DNA of 64,000 nucleotides from Truepera sp. (GCA_032027045.1 JAVSMU010000001.1:2182039-2246038), one strand, 5' to 3'. Positions 1 to 8,043 are shown, counted from the first letter of the stretch. Translations and numbers: made by a program. Notes: generated by a model not told the origin, from the sequence alone.

Positions 1-538
1 CGGTGTCGTCGACGGGCGCAGCGAGCTCGAAGGTGCCGAGCATCGCCACTTGCGGCACGATGATGTCGAACGTCTTGCCGACCCCATCCTTCAATACCTG
101 GTCGACGAGGACCTGGTAGCCATCGATGAAGTTGTTGTCGAGCACGTGAACGGGGCCGGTCAACGGCAAGGAGACGTTCTGCTTCTGGCCCCCCTGCTCG
201 ATGGCGAAGTCGGCGCTGGTGGCGCTGAAGGTGACGTCGATGACCACCTCGGTCCCGTGAACGGTCCCTTGGAGGTGATAACTCTTGGCTGCGCCGGTGG
301 CATCGGTGACGAGCACGTCGGAGAGGTCGAAGCCGCTCGCCACCTTGGCGGTGCCGTGTGACCGGGTGCCGTCTTCCTCGCGCACTAGCGCCATCCCGGC
401 CTCCCCGACGGTATTGCCGCCGACGAGGATGTCGAACTGCAGCGGCGCCGGAGCGTCGCCGCCCTGGCCGAAGGCCGCGCCGGCTCCCAGGACCACGGCA
501 ACCTTGACGGCTCGCCAAACACTCGAAAGTGCTCGCAT
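1..538 (-). CDS. Secreted protein of unknown function (3' end outside window)
   Basis: An open frame starts at the ATG at 538-536 and runs off the left edge without a stop (about 179 residues visible). The N-terminus (MRALSSVWRAVKVAVVLGAG, then AAFGQGG) is a typical signal peptide with a likely cut after AFG or GQG. The mature part is rich in Val, Thr, Gly and Asp and reads like a beta-rich extracytoplasmic protein; I recognise no family. The start follows the SPFH gene stop by 19 bp and has a purine-rich ribosome site (GAAGGGAGAGA), so it is probably the second gene of the SPFH operon. Confidence 0.75.
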   Translation of the reverse strand, partial: MRALSSVWRAVKVAVVLGAGAAFGQGGDAPAPLQFDILVGGNTVGEAGMALVREEDGTRSHGTAKVASGFDLSDVLVTDATGAAKSYHLQGTVHGTEVVIDVTFSATSADFAIEQGGQKQNVSLPLTGPVHVLDNNFIDGYQVLVDQVLKDGVGKTFDIIVPQVAMLGTFELAAPVDDT

Positions 539-557
539 GTTCACGTTGTCTCTCCCT

Positions 558-1436
558 TCAACCGCTGTACAGGGTGCCCGCGTTGACGATGGGCGACACC
601 GCCTGCTCGCTCACCAGGGCAACCATGAGGTTGTTCGCCATGGCGGCGCGCTTCTCGTCGTCGAGTTCGACCACGCCGCGTTCCGACAGGCCGTTGAGTG
701 CGTCCTCGACCATCCCGACGGCGGCCTCGACGATGAGCCGGCGCGCCGACACCACCGCCTGCGCCTGCTGGCGCCGCAGCATGGCCTGCGCGATCTCGGG
801 AGCGTACGCGAGGTGGGTGAGGCGCGCCTCGATGACGTCCACGCCGGCCACCTCGAGCCGCTGCTCGAGCTCCTTGCGCAGCGCGTCGGCCAGTTCGTCG
901 GGGTTCTCGCGCAGCGATGGCCTGTCTTGACCCGAGGCGTCGTACGGGTAGCGGGTTGCCAGCCCGCGCAGGGCGGTCTCGGACTGGATGCCGACGAACT
1001 GCTCGTAGTCGTCCACGTCGAACACGGCCTTGGCCGACTCGGCCACGCGCCAAACCACCACCGCGGCTATCTCGACCGGGTTGCCGTCGGCGTCGTTCAC
1101 CTTCACGCGCTCGCTGGTGAAGTTGCGCACCCGCAGGCTGACCGGCTTCTTGCTGGTGAAGGGGTTCACCCACCAGAAGCCGGCGCTGCGCAACGAGCCG
1201 GCGTACGAGCCGAACAGCGTGAGGACGCGCGCCTGGTTGGGCTGCACGGCCTGGAGCCCGAAGGCAAGCAGGGCGCCCAAGGCGAGCGCCAGCAGGCCCG
1301 CGACGAGGGGAAGGACGAGTTCGCTGGAACCGCCGTAAACGACGAGCGCCGTTCCACCCAGGAGCAGGACGACGGTCACGGTCAACCCCAGGAAGCCGTT
1401 GGCGGCTCCGGCTTCTCTCTCGACGACTTGGTTCAT
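558..1436 (-). CDS. SPFH/Band 7 (stomatin/prohibitin-like) membrane protein
   Basis: 292 residues from ATG 1436, chosen because GGGAGG lies 6 nt upstream; longer starts would read through the GATATC repeats. Two hydrophobic segments (about residues 18-40 and 45-65) are followed by the SPFH core, with family-like stretches [39 protein letters not shown] and [10 protein letters not shown], and a helical [20 protein letters not shown] region typical of these oligomerising proteins. They form large membrane-bound rings or microdomain scaffolds; no enzymatic role is expected. The gene is divergent from dcd and lies upstream of a secreted-protein gene. Confidence 0.88.
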   Translation of the reverse strand: MNQVVEREAGAANGFLGLTVTVVLLLGGTALVVYGGSSELVLPLVAGLLALALGALLAFGLQAVQPNQARVLTLFGSYAGSLRSAGFWWVNPFTSKKPVSLRVRNFTSERVKVNDADGNPVEIAAVVVWRVAESAKAVFDVDDYEQFVGIQSETALRGLATRYPYDASGQDRPSLRENPDELADALRKELEQRLEVAGVDVIEARLTHLAYAPEIAQAMLRRQQAQAVVSARRLIVEAAVGMVEDALNGLSERGVVELDDEKRAAMANNLMVALVSEQAVSPIVNAGTLYSG

Positions 1437-1450
1437 TACGCCTCCCGTGT

Positions 1451-1478
1451 GATATCCGCGTGATATCAGCGCGATATC
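1451..1478. promoter_or_regulatory. Three GATATC boxes at 11-bp spacing (candidate operator)
   Basis: GATATC occurs at 1451-1456, 1462-1467 and 1473-1478, exactly 11 bp apart, so one helical turn each. They lie between a possible -10 (TATGTT, 1489-1484 on the minus strand) and the ribosome site of the SPFH gene. GATATC is self-complementary, so the array reads the same way on both strands. A regulator binding cooperatively on one DNA face is an inference. Confidence 0.55.
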
Positions 1479-1483
1479 GGCCC

Positions 1484-1489
1484 AACATA
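1484..1489 (-). promoter_or_regulatory. Candidate -10 box of the SPFH gene
   Basis: TATGTT on the minus strand, 47 nt before the SPFH ATG; the GATATC array would overlap the transcription start and 5' leader. No clear -35 box. Confidence 0.35.
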
Positions 1490-1525
1490 ACATGCCGCCC
1501 GTGCCTCCTGGATGAGGCCCGTTGG

Positions 1526-1531
1526 TAAAGT
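1526..1531 (+). promoter_or_regulatory. Leaderless-type -10 box of dcd
   Basis: TAAAGT preceded by TGG (extended -10) and followed after 6 nt (GCCGGC) by the dcd ATG. There is no ribosome-binding site in that gap, so the transcript is probably leaderless. Confidence 0.6.
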
Positions 1532-1537
1532 GCCGGC

Positions 1538-2557
1538 ATGAGCATCAAACCGGACTGGTGGATCCGCGAGAGGGCGCGCGAGGGGATGATCGTCCCCTTC
1601 GAGGAGAGCCTCGTGCGCGAAGGCGTCATCAGCTACGGCCTGTCGAGCTTCGGCTACGACCTGAGGGCCGCACCCGAATGGCGCATATTCGTCAACGCCT
1701 TCAACACGGTGGTCGACCCCAAGAACTTCGACACCAGCAGCCTGGTCGAGTATGGCGGCGACACCTGCATCATCCCGCCCAACAGCTTCGTGCTTACGAG
1801 GTCCGTCGAGCGCCTGCGCATACCCGACGACACTATGGTGATCGCGCTCGGGAAGTCCTCGTACGCCAGGTGTTTCAGCGCAGACACCCGCGTGGCCCTG
1901 GCCGACGGAACGGCTCCCACTCTCGAGGAGTTGGCGTCGCGGCGGGCGGGCGACGAACCCCCTCTCGGCTACTCGATGGCGGCGAGCGGCCGCGTGGTGA
2001 CCTCGCACCTGCGCGCCCCGCGGTTCATCGGCCGCGACTCCCTCCTGCTCATCACCCTCGGTAACGGCGCGAGCATCGAAGCGACGCCCGATCACGACTT
2101 CATGCGCCGGGACGGCAGCTGGGCCGCGGCCGCCGACCTTAGGCCGGGCGACGCGCTGATGCCGCTATACCGCACGCCCACTCTCGAGGGACCGCTGACC
2201 TACCAGCCCTTCGAGGACCGGCGCTACAGGAACCACAAGGTGGCCCGCGTGCAGGAACTGAAGGGCGACCACGACGTCTACTGCCTCACGGTGCCCGAGA
2301 CCGGGAACTTCGCGCTCGACGCCGGCGTGTTCGTCTCGAACTGCGGCATAGTGGCCAACGTCACACCACTGGAGCCCGGCTGGGAGGGTCACGTCACGCT
2401 GGAGCTCTCCAACACCACGCCGCTGCCCGCCAAGGTCTACGCCCACGAGGGCATCGTGCAGCTGCTGTTCTTCCAGGGCGAGAGGCCCGAGACGACGTAC
2501 GCCGAACGCGCGGGCAAGTACCAGGGTCAGACGGGCGTCACGTTGCCAAAGCTCTGA
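1538..2557 (+). CDS. dcd: dCTP deaminase, interrupted by an in-frame mini-intein
   Basis: Converts dCTP to dUTP (or dUMP in bifunctional forms) for thymidylate synthesis. The 339-codon frame is host protein 1-111, intein 112-268, host protein 269-339; the spliced protein would be 182 residues, the normal family length. The two halves join as [23 protein letters not shown], the conserved active-site region, and the catalytic Glu region [20 protein letters not shown] lies in the C-part. The start is set by the -10 box 6 nt upstream. Without splicing the enzyme should be inactive because the intein splits the nucleotide-binding/catalytic segment. The gene stands alone, divergent from the SPFH gene. 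Confidence 0.95.
   Translation: MSIKPDWWIRERAREGMIVPFEESLVREGVISYGLSSFGYDLRAAPEWRIFVNAFNTVVDPKNFDTSSLVEYGGDTCIIPPNSFVLTRSVERLRIPDDTMVIALGKSSYARCFSADTRVALADGTAPTLEELASRRAGDEPPLGYSMAASGRVVTSHLRAPRFIGRDSLLLITLGNGASIEATPDHDFMRRDGSWAAAADLRPGDALMPLYRTPTLEGPLTYQPFEDRRYRNHKVARVQELKGDHDVYCLTVPETGNFALDAGVFVSNCGIVANVTPLEPGWEGHVTLELSNTTPLPAKVYAHEGIVQLLFFQGERPETTYAERAGKYQGQTGVTLPKL
1871..2341 (+). mobile_element. Mini-intein in dCTP deaminase (157 aa, no homing endonuclease)
   Basis: Residues 112-268 of the precursor. Block A is [10 protein letters not shown] with the nucleophile Cys1; block B has Thr72 and His75 (TPDHDF); block F is around [15 protein letters not shown] (residues 135-149); block G ends VFVSN (Asn157), followed by the +1 Cys of the host. 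The penultimate residue is Ser156 where most inteins have His. There is no DOD/LAGLIDADG endonuclease between B and F, so it cannot home by itself. The NHKV-to-GNFAL layout resembles RIR1-type mini-inteins. Base composition matches the host gene, suggesting long residence. Confidence 0.93.
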
Positions 2558-2569
2558 GTCGGCAGGGCT

Positions 2570-3907
2570 TCAATCGTCCTCGTCGGCGTCGGCCAGCGGC
2601 AGCCGCACCCTGAAGACGGTGGCGCCCGGCCGACTGCTCACCTCTATGGACCCATGATGGCGCTCGGCCACCTGGCGGGCGATCGCCAACCCCAGGCCGG
2701 AGCCGCCGCCGGGGCCCTTGTAGAACTTCTCGAAGATCCTCTCCAGCGACTCGGGCGCTATCCCCGGCCCGTCGTCGGTCACGCTCACCACCGCCTCGGC
2801 GCCGAGCACCTCGAGGCCGAGGACCACGCCCTCGGGCCCGCTTGCCGCCCTGACCGCGTTGGCGGTCAGGTTGCGCACGAGCTGCATGAGGCGTTGCGGG
2901 TCCCCGAGCACGAGGGCAGGCAGCCCGCCCGTCACCGCCACTCCGGGGAACTCGTCGGCCACGTGGACGAGGACGTCGCTGCGGAGCTCGACCAAGTGCG
3001 GGTTGGGGTCCACGATGAGTTCCCCGCGCGAGAGTTGGAGCAGGTCCTCCACCAGGCGCGCCATGCTTCCGGCGACGCGCTGCGCGTCCATGAGGTCGTC
3101 GCGCGCCTCCGGCGTGGTGCGCCTTACCGCGCGGTCCAGGAAGCCCCTCAGGCTCGTGAGCGGCGTCCGCAACTCGTGGCTGGTCTCGGCGAAGAACACC
3201 CTCTGGGAGTCGAGGGCCTCGCGCAGCCTGCCCACGAGCCCGTTCAGCGCGGCCGTCAGCCGGCCGATCTCGTCTCGCGGCCCGTCGTATTCGATGACGT
3301 CCAGCCGCTCGGGCCCGAGTGTGGACGCCAGCCGCGCGAGCCGCGTGAGGGGCCTGAGCGAGGCTGCGGCCACGGCGTAGCCGACGAGCAGGCTGACCAC
3401 CACGAGCAACACGGCGGCCACGAGCAGGTTGCGCGACAGGTCTGTGAGCAGCGCGCCGATATAGGAGGGATCCGTCAGCACCGCGACCACGCCGAGTTCG
3501 AACGGCGCCAGCGCCGCTTCCATCTTCTTGCCGCCGATGGTCCCGCTCCAGGAGGTCGGCACGCCCATGCCGCTGATGACGTCTGCGGCCGGCAGCGCCA
3601 TCTCCGCGCGCTCGAACTCCGGGCGGCTCGCCACGAGCAGGTGCCCGCTAGGGTCGTAGACCTGCAGCACCACGCCGCCGGTCGGGCCGCTGAGCGTCGT
3701 GCTCGCGCTGCCCTCACCAGAGTTGTAGAGGTTGGCCACCACCGCCGCGTCGCTCTTCAGGGCTCGCCGGACCTCGGCGTAGAGGCCGCCCCTAACCACC
3801 TCGTACGCCACCACCATCGTCAAGCCTGCCAGCGACGCGGTGGCGGCCGCGGCCAGTAGCGCGACGCGCCACTTGAGCGCTACTCGGGGGGTCTTCAGGA
3901 GTGGCAA
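2570..3907 (-). CDS. HAMP-containing sensor histidine kinase
   Basis: 445 residues. A transmembrane helix (about 12-36) leads to an extracytoplasmic sensor of about 120 residues, a second helix (about 160-182), a HAMP linker, then the HisKA box FFAETSHELRTPL with phospho-accepting His244. The HATPase domain shows the N box (RNLTANAVRAAS), G1 (DDGPGIAP) and G2 (GSGLGLAIARQ). It should phosphorylate the OmpR-type regulator encoded just upstream; their genes are 25 bp apart on the same strand. The signal is unknown. The small secreted protein at the head of the operon may belong to the same pathway. Confidence 0.94.
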   Translation of the reverse strand: MPLLKTPRVALKWRVALLAAAATASLAGLTMVVAYEVVRGGLYAEVRRALKSDAAVVANLYNSGEGSASTTLSGPTGGVVLQVYDPSGHLLVASRPEFERAEMALPAADVISGMGVPTSWSGTIGGKKMEAALAPFELGVVAVLTDPSYIGALLTDLSRNLLVAAVLLVVVSLLVGYAVAAASLRPLTRLARLASTLGPERLDVIEYDGPRDEIGRLTAALNGLVGRLREALDSQRVFFAETSHELRTPLTSLRGFLDRAVRRTTPEARDDLMDAQRVAGSMARLVEDLLQLSRGELIVDPNPHLVELRSDVLVHVADEFPGVAVTGGLPALVLGDPQRLMQLVRNLTANAVRAASGPEGVVLGLEVLGAEAVVSVTDDGPGIAPESLERIFEKFYKGPGGGSGLGLAIARQVAERHHGSIEVSSRPGATVFRVRLPLADADEDD

Positions 3908-3932
3908 TGGCGGAGCTTAAGCGGGCGGCGCC

Positions 3933-4601
3933 TCAGGACTTGAGGGCGTAGCCCACCCCCCGGACGGTCCGGATGACTCCGTAGCCTCCCGCGTCGCGCA
4001 GCTTGCCCCGGATGTTGGCGATGTGAACGTCGACCACGTTCGAAGACGGCGGCAGCTCCTCGCCCCACACGTTGTTCTCGATCTCCTTGCGGCTATACAC
4101 CCGCCCCGGCTGACCCGCCAGGTAGTGGAGCAGCTCGTACTCGCGGGGGCTGAAGCGGATCTCCTCGGCCACCCAGAAGACCTGGCGGCGGGCCGGGTCG
4201 ATGGTCAGCTCGCCGATCTTCTGCGCCACCCCGAGCGTCCGTTTCCTGAGCTGAACGTTGACGCGCGCCACCAACTCCTCGACGTGGAAGGGCTTGGCGA
4301 GGTAATCGTCGGCCCCGGCGTTGAGCATCTCGACCTTGGTGCCCACCTCGTCGGCGGCAGTCAGGATGATTATAGGGATGTTCCCGGTGTGCCGCAGGCG
4401 CCTGGCGATCTCCTGGCCACTGATGTCGGGCAGCCCCAGATCGAGGATGACCAGATCGGGGTTGGACTCGCGCACCGCAGTCAGGCCCCGCATGCCACTA
4501 TCGTAGGCCAGGACCTCGAAGCCGGCGTCCTCGAGCTCGCGCGAGAGGAGGCGCAGGATGTCTACGTCGTCCTCGACGATGAGGATACGTTTGGTCACCA
4601 T
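3933..4601 (-). CDS. OmpR/PhoB-family response regulator
   Basis: 222 residues from ATG 4601, which shares one base with the stop of the upstream gene (TGATG), so translation is probably coupled; a longer upstream ATG at 4634 lies inside that gene and is rejected. The receiver has the acidic pair Asp11/Asp12, phospho-acceptor Asp54 (LVILDLGLPD), Thr81 and Lys103 (YLAKPF). The C-terminal winged helix is of the OmpR type (RFSPREYELLHYLAGQPGRV, then VDVHIANIRGKLRDAGG). It should act as a DNA-binding regulator controlled by the adjacent histidine kinase. Confidence 0.95.
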   Translation of the reverse strand: MVTKRILIVEDDVDILRLLSRELEDAGFEVLAYDSGMRGLTAVRESNPDLVILDLGLPDISGQEIARRLRHTGNIPIIILTAADEVGTKVEMLNAGADDYLAKPFHVEELVARVNVQLRKRTLGVAQKIGELTIDPARRQVFWVAEEIRFSPREYELLHYLAGQPGRVYSRKEIENNVWGEELPPSSNVVDVHIANIRGKLRDAGGYGVIRTVRGVGYALKS

Positions 4602-4981
4602 CACTGGATCCTTCCCAAGGGCAGGTCGAGCCACACGTCGCGCTCCTCCAGGAGGAGTTCACGCAGTGAGACCGGGTGATCGATGCCGTCTATCGCCAGC
4701 AGCACGTCGTTGCCCCTGTCGGTGATATGGCCCTTGTAGGCGGTTGCGCCCGCAAGGGCGGCCGCCTGGCCACGAAGGTCCTCTCCCGGCGGGAAGATCA
4801 ACACCCGGACCCGGGTACCCGGCGGCGGGAACTCCCGGAACACGAGGTGTCCGTCCTCGACGCGCGCCGAGACGTAAACCGTGAGCAGGTCAACCGACAC
4901 GAGCCTCACCTCGGTCCCCTCCGGCATCGCCGGCAGCTGCAACCCTGCCTGCGCGAGCATGAAGAAGAAGGCTAGGCTCAT
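4601..4981 (-). CDS. Small secreted/membrane-anchored protein ahead of the two-component genes
   Basis: 126 residues from ATG 4981 (GGGAGGG ribosome site 4 nt upstream). The N-terminus MSLAFFFMLAQAGLQLPAMP is a short signal or anchor; the rest (MPEGTEVRLVSVDLLTVYVS, LIFPPGEDLRGQA) gives a small soluble domain of no family I recognise. The stop overlaps the response regulator start by one base, so the three genes form an operon. A role as accessory or output of the two-component system is inferred from position only. A longer start at 5047 would place the -10 box inside the gene and is rejected. Confidence 0.7.
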   Translation of the reverse strand: MSLAFFFMLAQAGLQLPAMPEGTEVRLVSVDLLTVYVSARVEDGHLVFREFPPPGTRVRVLIFPPGEDLRGQAAALAGATAYKGHITDRGNDVLLAIDGIDHPVSLRELLLEERDVWLDLPLGRIQ

Positions 4982-5025
4982 CGGCCCTCCCGGGCGAATC
5001 CAGGTCCGGGCCACTTCCGTGTCAT
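4978..5025 (-). CDS. 15-codon upstream ORF overlapping the next start (ATGA)
   Basis: Reads MTRKWPGPGFAREGR and stops with the TGA of the ATGA that begins the 126-aa gene. Its ATG sits 6 nt after TAGCAT (5037-5032, minus strand), the leaderless spacing seen elsewhere here. It could load ribosomes that then restart on the main gene. No experimental support; it could be chance. Confidence 0.4.
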   Translation of the reverse strand: MTRKWPGPGFAREGR

Positions 5026-5031
5026 TCACAG

Positions 5032-5037
5032 ATGCTA
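5032..5037 (-). promoter_or_regulatory. -10 box of the two-component operon
   Basis: TAGCAT preceded by TGG (extended -10), 6 nt before the upstream ORF at 5025 and 50 nt before the first annotated gene start. Confidence 0.5.
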
Positions 5038-5182
5038 CCAGCGGCACGTGATACGCCCAAGGGGCAGCGCTTCAGGGAACCTTAACCGGCACGGCGTTCC
5101 TCCAGGACGCACCTCCTCGATTAGTGAACGAAGTAACCCCATGTGGCATAGGCTTCGCGTAATCATGGCGGCAGGATTTTGC

Positions 5183-5188
5183 TAGGCT
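5183..5188 (+). promoter_or_regulatory. Extended -10 box of the TPR-CPBP gene
   Basis: TGC-TAGGCT followed by a GGAAGGAA ribosome site and the ATG at 5205, giving a very short 5' leader rather than a leaderless start. Confidence 0.5.
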
Positions 5189-5204
5189 GCTCGGAAGGAA
5201 ACGC

Positions 5205-6851
5205 ATGAGGATGAACCTGGGAGGGGCTCGAAGGGCGAGGCACGCGGCCGTGTTGGCGCTGGCCGTCGCCTTCTTCATAGCGTTCGCGGCTCACACGGCG
5301 CACGCCCAAGGTTTCGACGAGAACCGCTACTTCCAACAGTGTTTGCTCTTCGAGGCCGGCGGCGACCTCGAGACCGCGCGGCAGGCGTGCCTGAACGCTC
5401 TCCAAGTGAGGCCGAACTTCGCCGCCGCCGAACTGGCCCTCGCCCGGATCGAACTGAAGCTCGGCGACGTGGCCAGCGCCGAGAACCGCCTGCGCCGCGT
5501 CCGCGACAAGATCGACACCGCGGAGCCGCTGGTGCTCCTGGCCGAGGCGGCGCTTGCAAGCGAACGCCCGTCCGACGCCGAGGCCCTGCTGCAGGAGGCC
5601 GAGGCGCGCCTTGCCCAGCAAGGCAACGTCGAGTTGGAAGGGCGCGTGTCGTTCCTCCGGGCACGCATCATGCAGTCGCAGGGCCGCTTCCAGGAGGCGC
5701 TGGACGCCTACCGGGCCGCCATCCTGGGCAACCCACTCGACGCCGATTATCGCCTGGCCGACGCCGCGCTGCGGCTGCGGCTCGGTGAGGCCGCCTCGGC
5801 CGAGAAGCAGCTCCAGAGCTACCTGAACTTGACTGGCGACGACCGCAACGCCGACGTGCGGTCACTCCTGGGCCGCGCCCAGTGGGCGCAGGGCGAGTTG
5901 GAGGCCGCCAACGGCAACCTCGCCACGGCGCACCAGTTGCGTGGCGCGCGCAACATCGAAGCCCAAGCGCTCGATCTGCGCGCACTGGCGTTCATCGCCT
6001 ACGCCAGGGGCGACCTCGACTCCGGCGGCCTCGCGCTGCGCGAGTCGCTGAAGCGGGAGAACCTGTCGTCGTTCCTCCGCGGCAACACGCTGCTCTGGCT
6101 CCTGCTACTGCTCTTCCTCGTCGGGGCGCACCTCATCGGGGAGAGCCGCATCGCCTCTTCCTCGACGCTCGAAGTGGTGGAGGGTCCGCGCGACTGGAGC
6201 GTCGGCCAGGTGTACGGCACGCTCATAGCCTCGCTGCTGGTAGCCCTGTTCGTGACGATCATCTACGGCCTCGTCCGCTACGACAACGTCCTGGCGTTCC
6301 TCACGCCGCCGCTTGCCGGCGAGACACGCGCGCTCTTCGTCCTCGTCCTCGCCGTGACCCTGGCGTTGCTGGCATGGCGCCGCGTGCAGGCGAACGGCTT
6401 CGACGCGCTGGAGACGCTCCTCGGTCCCGGCCACGTCATCTACGGTTTGGGCTGGGGCATCTTGTTCCTGGCCGCAACCCTGGCGTACTTGCACTACGTG
6501 GGCGGCGGGGGCGCCTTCGGCCGCTTCTACCTCGACTACGTGCGTAATACGCCGCTGGTCGTGGCAGCGGCCCTGCTCGTGCCGCTCTCCGAGATCTACT
6601 TCCGGTCGTTCGTGATCCCGCCGTTCACGCGGCGCTACGACGCCACCATAGCCACCGTCGGCTCCGCGGCCCTCTACGCGCTCACGTTCGGGACCCCGCT
6701 GGTGCTGCTCCTGCCGTTCGGGCTGTTGCTGGCGGACGCCTACCGGCGGCGGCGCAGCGGCTGGGAGGTGCTCGTTGCCCAGCTCACGCTGCACGTCGGC
6801 CTGCTCGTTGCCGCCCAGGTGAGTCCTTGGGTACGGGCACTGTTCTATTAG
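5205..6851 (+). CDS. TPR protein fused to a degenerate CPBP-type membrane domain
   Basis: 548 residues. A signal peptide (about 1-35, ending AHTAHAQ) is followed by about 250 residues of TPR-like helical repeats (for example GDLETARQACLNALQVRPNF, QGRFQEALDAYRAAILGNP), then at least six membrane segments. The last segments resemble CPBP (Abi/Rce1-like) proteins: LSEIYFRSF corresponds to the EExxFR motif but the first Glu is Ser, no FxxxH is visible in the next helix, and the final motif is LTLHVGLL. Protease activity is therefore doubtful; the TPR part would face the outside and bind partners. Start chosen by GGAAGGAA 4 nt upstream. It stands alone, divergent from the two-component operon. Confidence 0.75.
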   Translation: MRMNLGGARRARHAAVLALAVAFFIAFAAHTAHAQGFDENRYFQQCLLFEAGGDLETARQACLNALQVRPNFAAAELALARIELKLGDVASAENRLRRVRDKIDTAEPLVLLAEAALASERPSDAEALLQEAEARLAQQGNVELEGRVSFLRARIMQSQGRFQEALDAYRAAILGNPLDADYRLADAALRLRLGEAASAEKQLQSYLNLTGDDRNADVRSLLGRAQWAQGELEAANGNLATAHQLRGARNIEAQALDLRALAFIAYARGDLDSGGLALRESLKRENLSSFLRGNTLLWLLLLLFLVGAHLIGESRIASSSTLEVVEGPRDWSVGQVYGTLIASLLVALFVTIIYGLVRYDNVLAFLTPPLAGETRALFVLVLAVTLALLAWRRVQANGFDALETLLGPGHVIYGLGWGILFLAATLAYLHYVGGGGAFGRFYLDYVRNTPLVVAAALLVPLSEIYFRSFVIPPFTRRYDATIATVGSAALYALTFGTPLVLLLPFGLLLADAYRRRRSGWEVLVAQLTLHVGLLVAAQVSPWVRALFY

Positions 6852-6903
6852 CCGGGCACGCTTACCCGCCTGCCCCCGGCCGCTCGTTCGCGCCGTCGGC
6901 ACC

Positions 6904-6909
6904 TAGAAC
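6904..6909 (+). promoter_or_regulatory. Leaderless-type -10 box of truB
   Basis: TAGAAC, 6 nt before the truB ATG, with no ribosome site between them. Confidence 0.45.
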
Positions 6910-6915
6910 CTCCCG

Positions 6916-7896
6916 ATGCCAATCTTCGCGGTTGACAAACCCCTCGGCATCACTTCGCATGACGCCGTGGCGCGGAGCCGGCGGCTGCTTGGCACGCGCA
7001 AGGTGGGCCACGCTGGGACGCTAGATCCGCTGGCCACGGGCGTGCTCGTGCTGTTGTCGCACGAGGCGACCAAGCTCTCCCCTTTCCTCAGCGCGGGCGA
7101 CAAGGAGTACCTCGCTTGGGTGGCCTTCGGCCTCGGCACCCCGACGCTCGACGCGGAACCGCCTGCCGACCCGGGCGCCTTGAGCCGTGCGGAGCCTCGG
7201 GACCTCGCGCGGTTGGGGGCCGCCGACGTCGCGCCGGCCGCAGCCTCCTTCCTTCGAGTGACCACGCAGCGGCCGCCGGCCTACTCGGCGGTGCAGCGGG
7301 CCGGCGTGCGCAGCTACGCCGCGGCCAGAAGCGGCGCGGCCGAAGAGCCGCCGGCCCGGCCCGTCGGCTACCGTCAGGTGGAACTCCTGGGCTTCGCGCC
7401 ACGCCGCGCGGGCCTGCCCAACTCGTTCGCGCGCGTGGCGGAGGGCTGGCGCCCCACGCCGGACAGGGCCGGGTGGACGCCCACGTTGCCTCCCGAGCTG
7501 GGCGAGCTGCCCACCGCCCTCATCGCCCTCAAGGTGGCGGCCGGAACGTACATCCGCTCGTTCGCACGCGACCTGGGCGCGGCGTTGGGCGTCCCGGCCC
7601 ACCTGTCCGGCCTGGTGCGCACGGCGGCCGGCGCCGTCGACCTGACCGACTGCGGCGGCCTCGACGAGCTGGCAATGGCGACGCCGCTCGACCCCGCCGC
7701 CGTCCTCCCTTTCCCGCAGTTGCGGCTGGACGCTGCCACCGCCGAGGCCGCGCGACACGGCAAGCAGCTCGACCTGGACATCGCCGGCACGACCGCGCTG
7801 TTCGACGAGACGGGCGCGCTGGCCGCCGTCGTCGAGCCGCTGGGCGCGGGGCGCATGCGCTACCTGCGCGTGTGGCAGCGCGACCTCGCGCCCTGA
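6916..7896 (+). CDS. truB: tRNA pseudouridine-55 synthase
   Basis: 326 residues, typical for TruB with a short C-terminal PUA-like tail. It makes pseudouridine-55 in the tRNA T-loop. The N-terminal motif VDKPLGITSHD and the catalytic motif GHAGTLDPLATGVL with Asp37 are intact, as is GTYIRSFARDLG further on. The middle (about residues 70-195) carries a proline-rich stretch. It appears to be a single gene with its own leaderless promoter; the usual rbfA/ribF neighbours are absent. Confidence 0.96.
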   Translation: MPIFAVDKPLGITSHDAVARSRRLLGTRKVGHAGTLDPLATGVLVLLSHEATKLSPFLSAGDKEYLAWVAFGLGTPTLDAEPPADPGALSRAEPRDLARLGAADVAPAAASFLRVTTQRPPAYSAVQRAGVRSYAAARSGAAEEPPARPVGYRQVELLGFAPRRAGLPNSFARVAEGWRPTPDRAGWTPTLPPELGELPTALIALKVAAGTYIRSFARDLGAALGVPAHLSGLVRTAAGAVDLTDCGGLDELAMATPLDPAAVLPFPQLRLDAATAEAARHGKQLDLDIAGTTALFDETGALAAVVEPLGAGRMRYLRVWQRDLAP

Positions 7897-7955
7897 GCCC
7901 ACCCGCGGGATACTCGGCCGTCCTTGGAGGCGCCCAAGAGGTGCCCCACACTCGC

Positions 7956-7961
7956 TAGACT
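7956..7961 (+). promoter_or_regulatory. -10 box upstream of ald
   Basis: TAGACT, the same hexamer as in front of ftsK, the GNAT gene and the LytM gene; 13 nt before the small upstream ORF and 78 nt before ald. Confidence 0.45.
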
Positions 7962-7974
7962 CAGGTAACGACCA

Positions 7975-8043
7975 ATGAACCAGCCTGCAATGGGCGCCGG
8001 CCGCGGTGGTTGGCGTCAAGCGGCTTCAGGGAGCGACAGATGA
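7975..8043 (+). CDS. 22-codon upstream ORF overlapping the ald start (ATGA)
   Basis: Reads MNQPAMGAGRGGWRQAASGS then DR, and its TGA overlaps the ald ATG by 4 bp. It lies directly downstream of the TAGACT box. The composition (Gly, Arg, Ala) gives no hint of function; a leader that couples translation into ald is possible, chance is the alternative. Confidence 0.35.
   Translation: MNQPAMGAGRGGWRQAASGSDR

Noticed and set aside
285-1463. 392-codon plus-strand frame opposite the SPFH gene
   Set aside because: The minus strand encodes a coherent SPFH protein; the plus frame shows no domain and a His/Gly/Arg-rich shadow composition.
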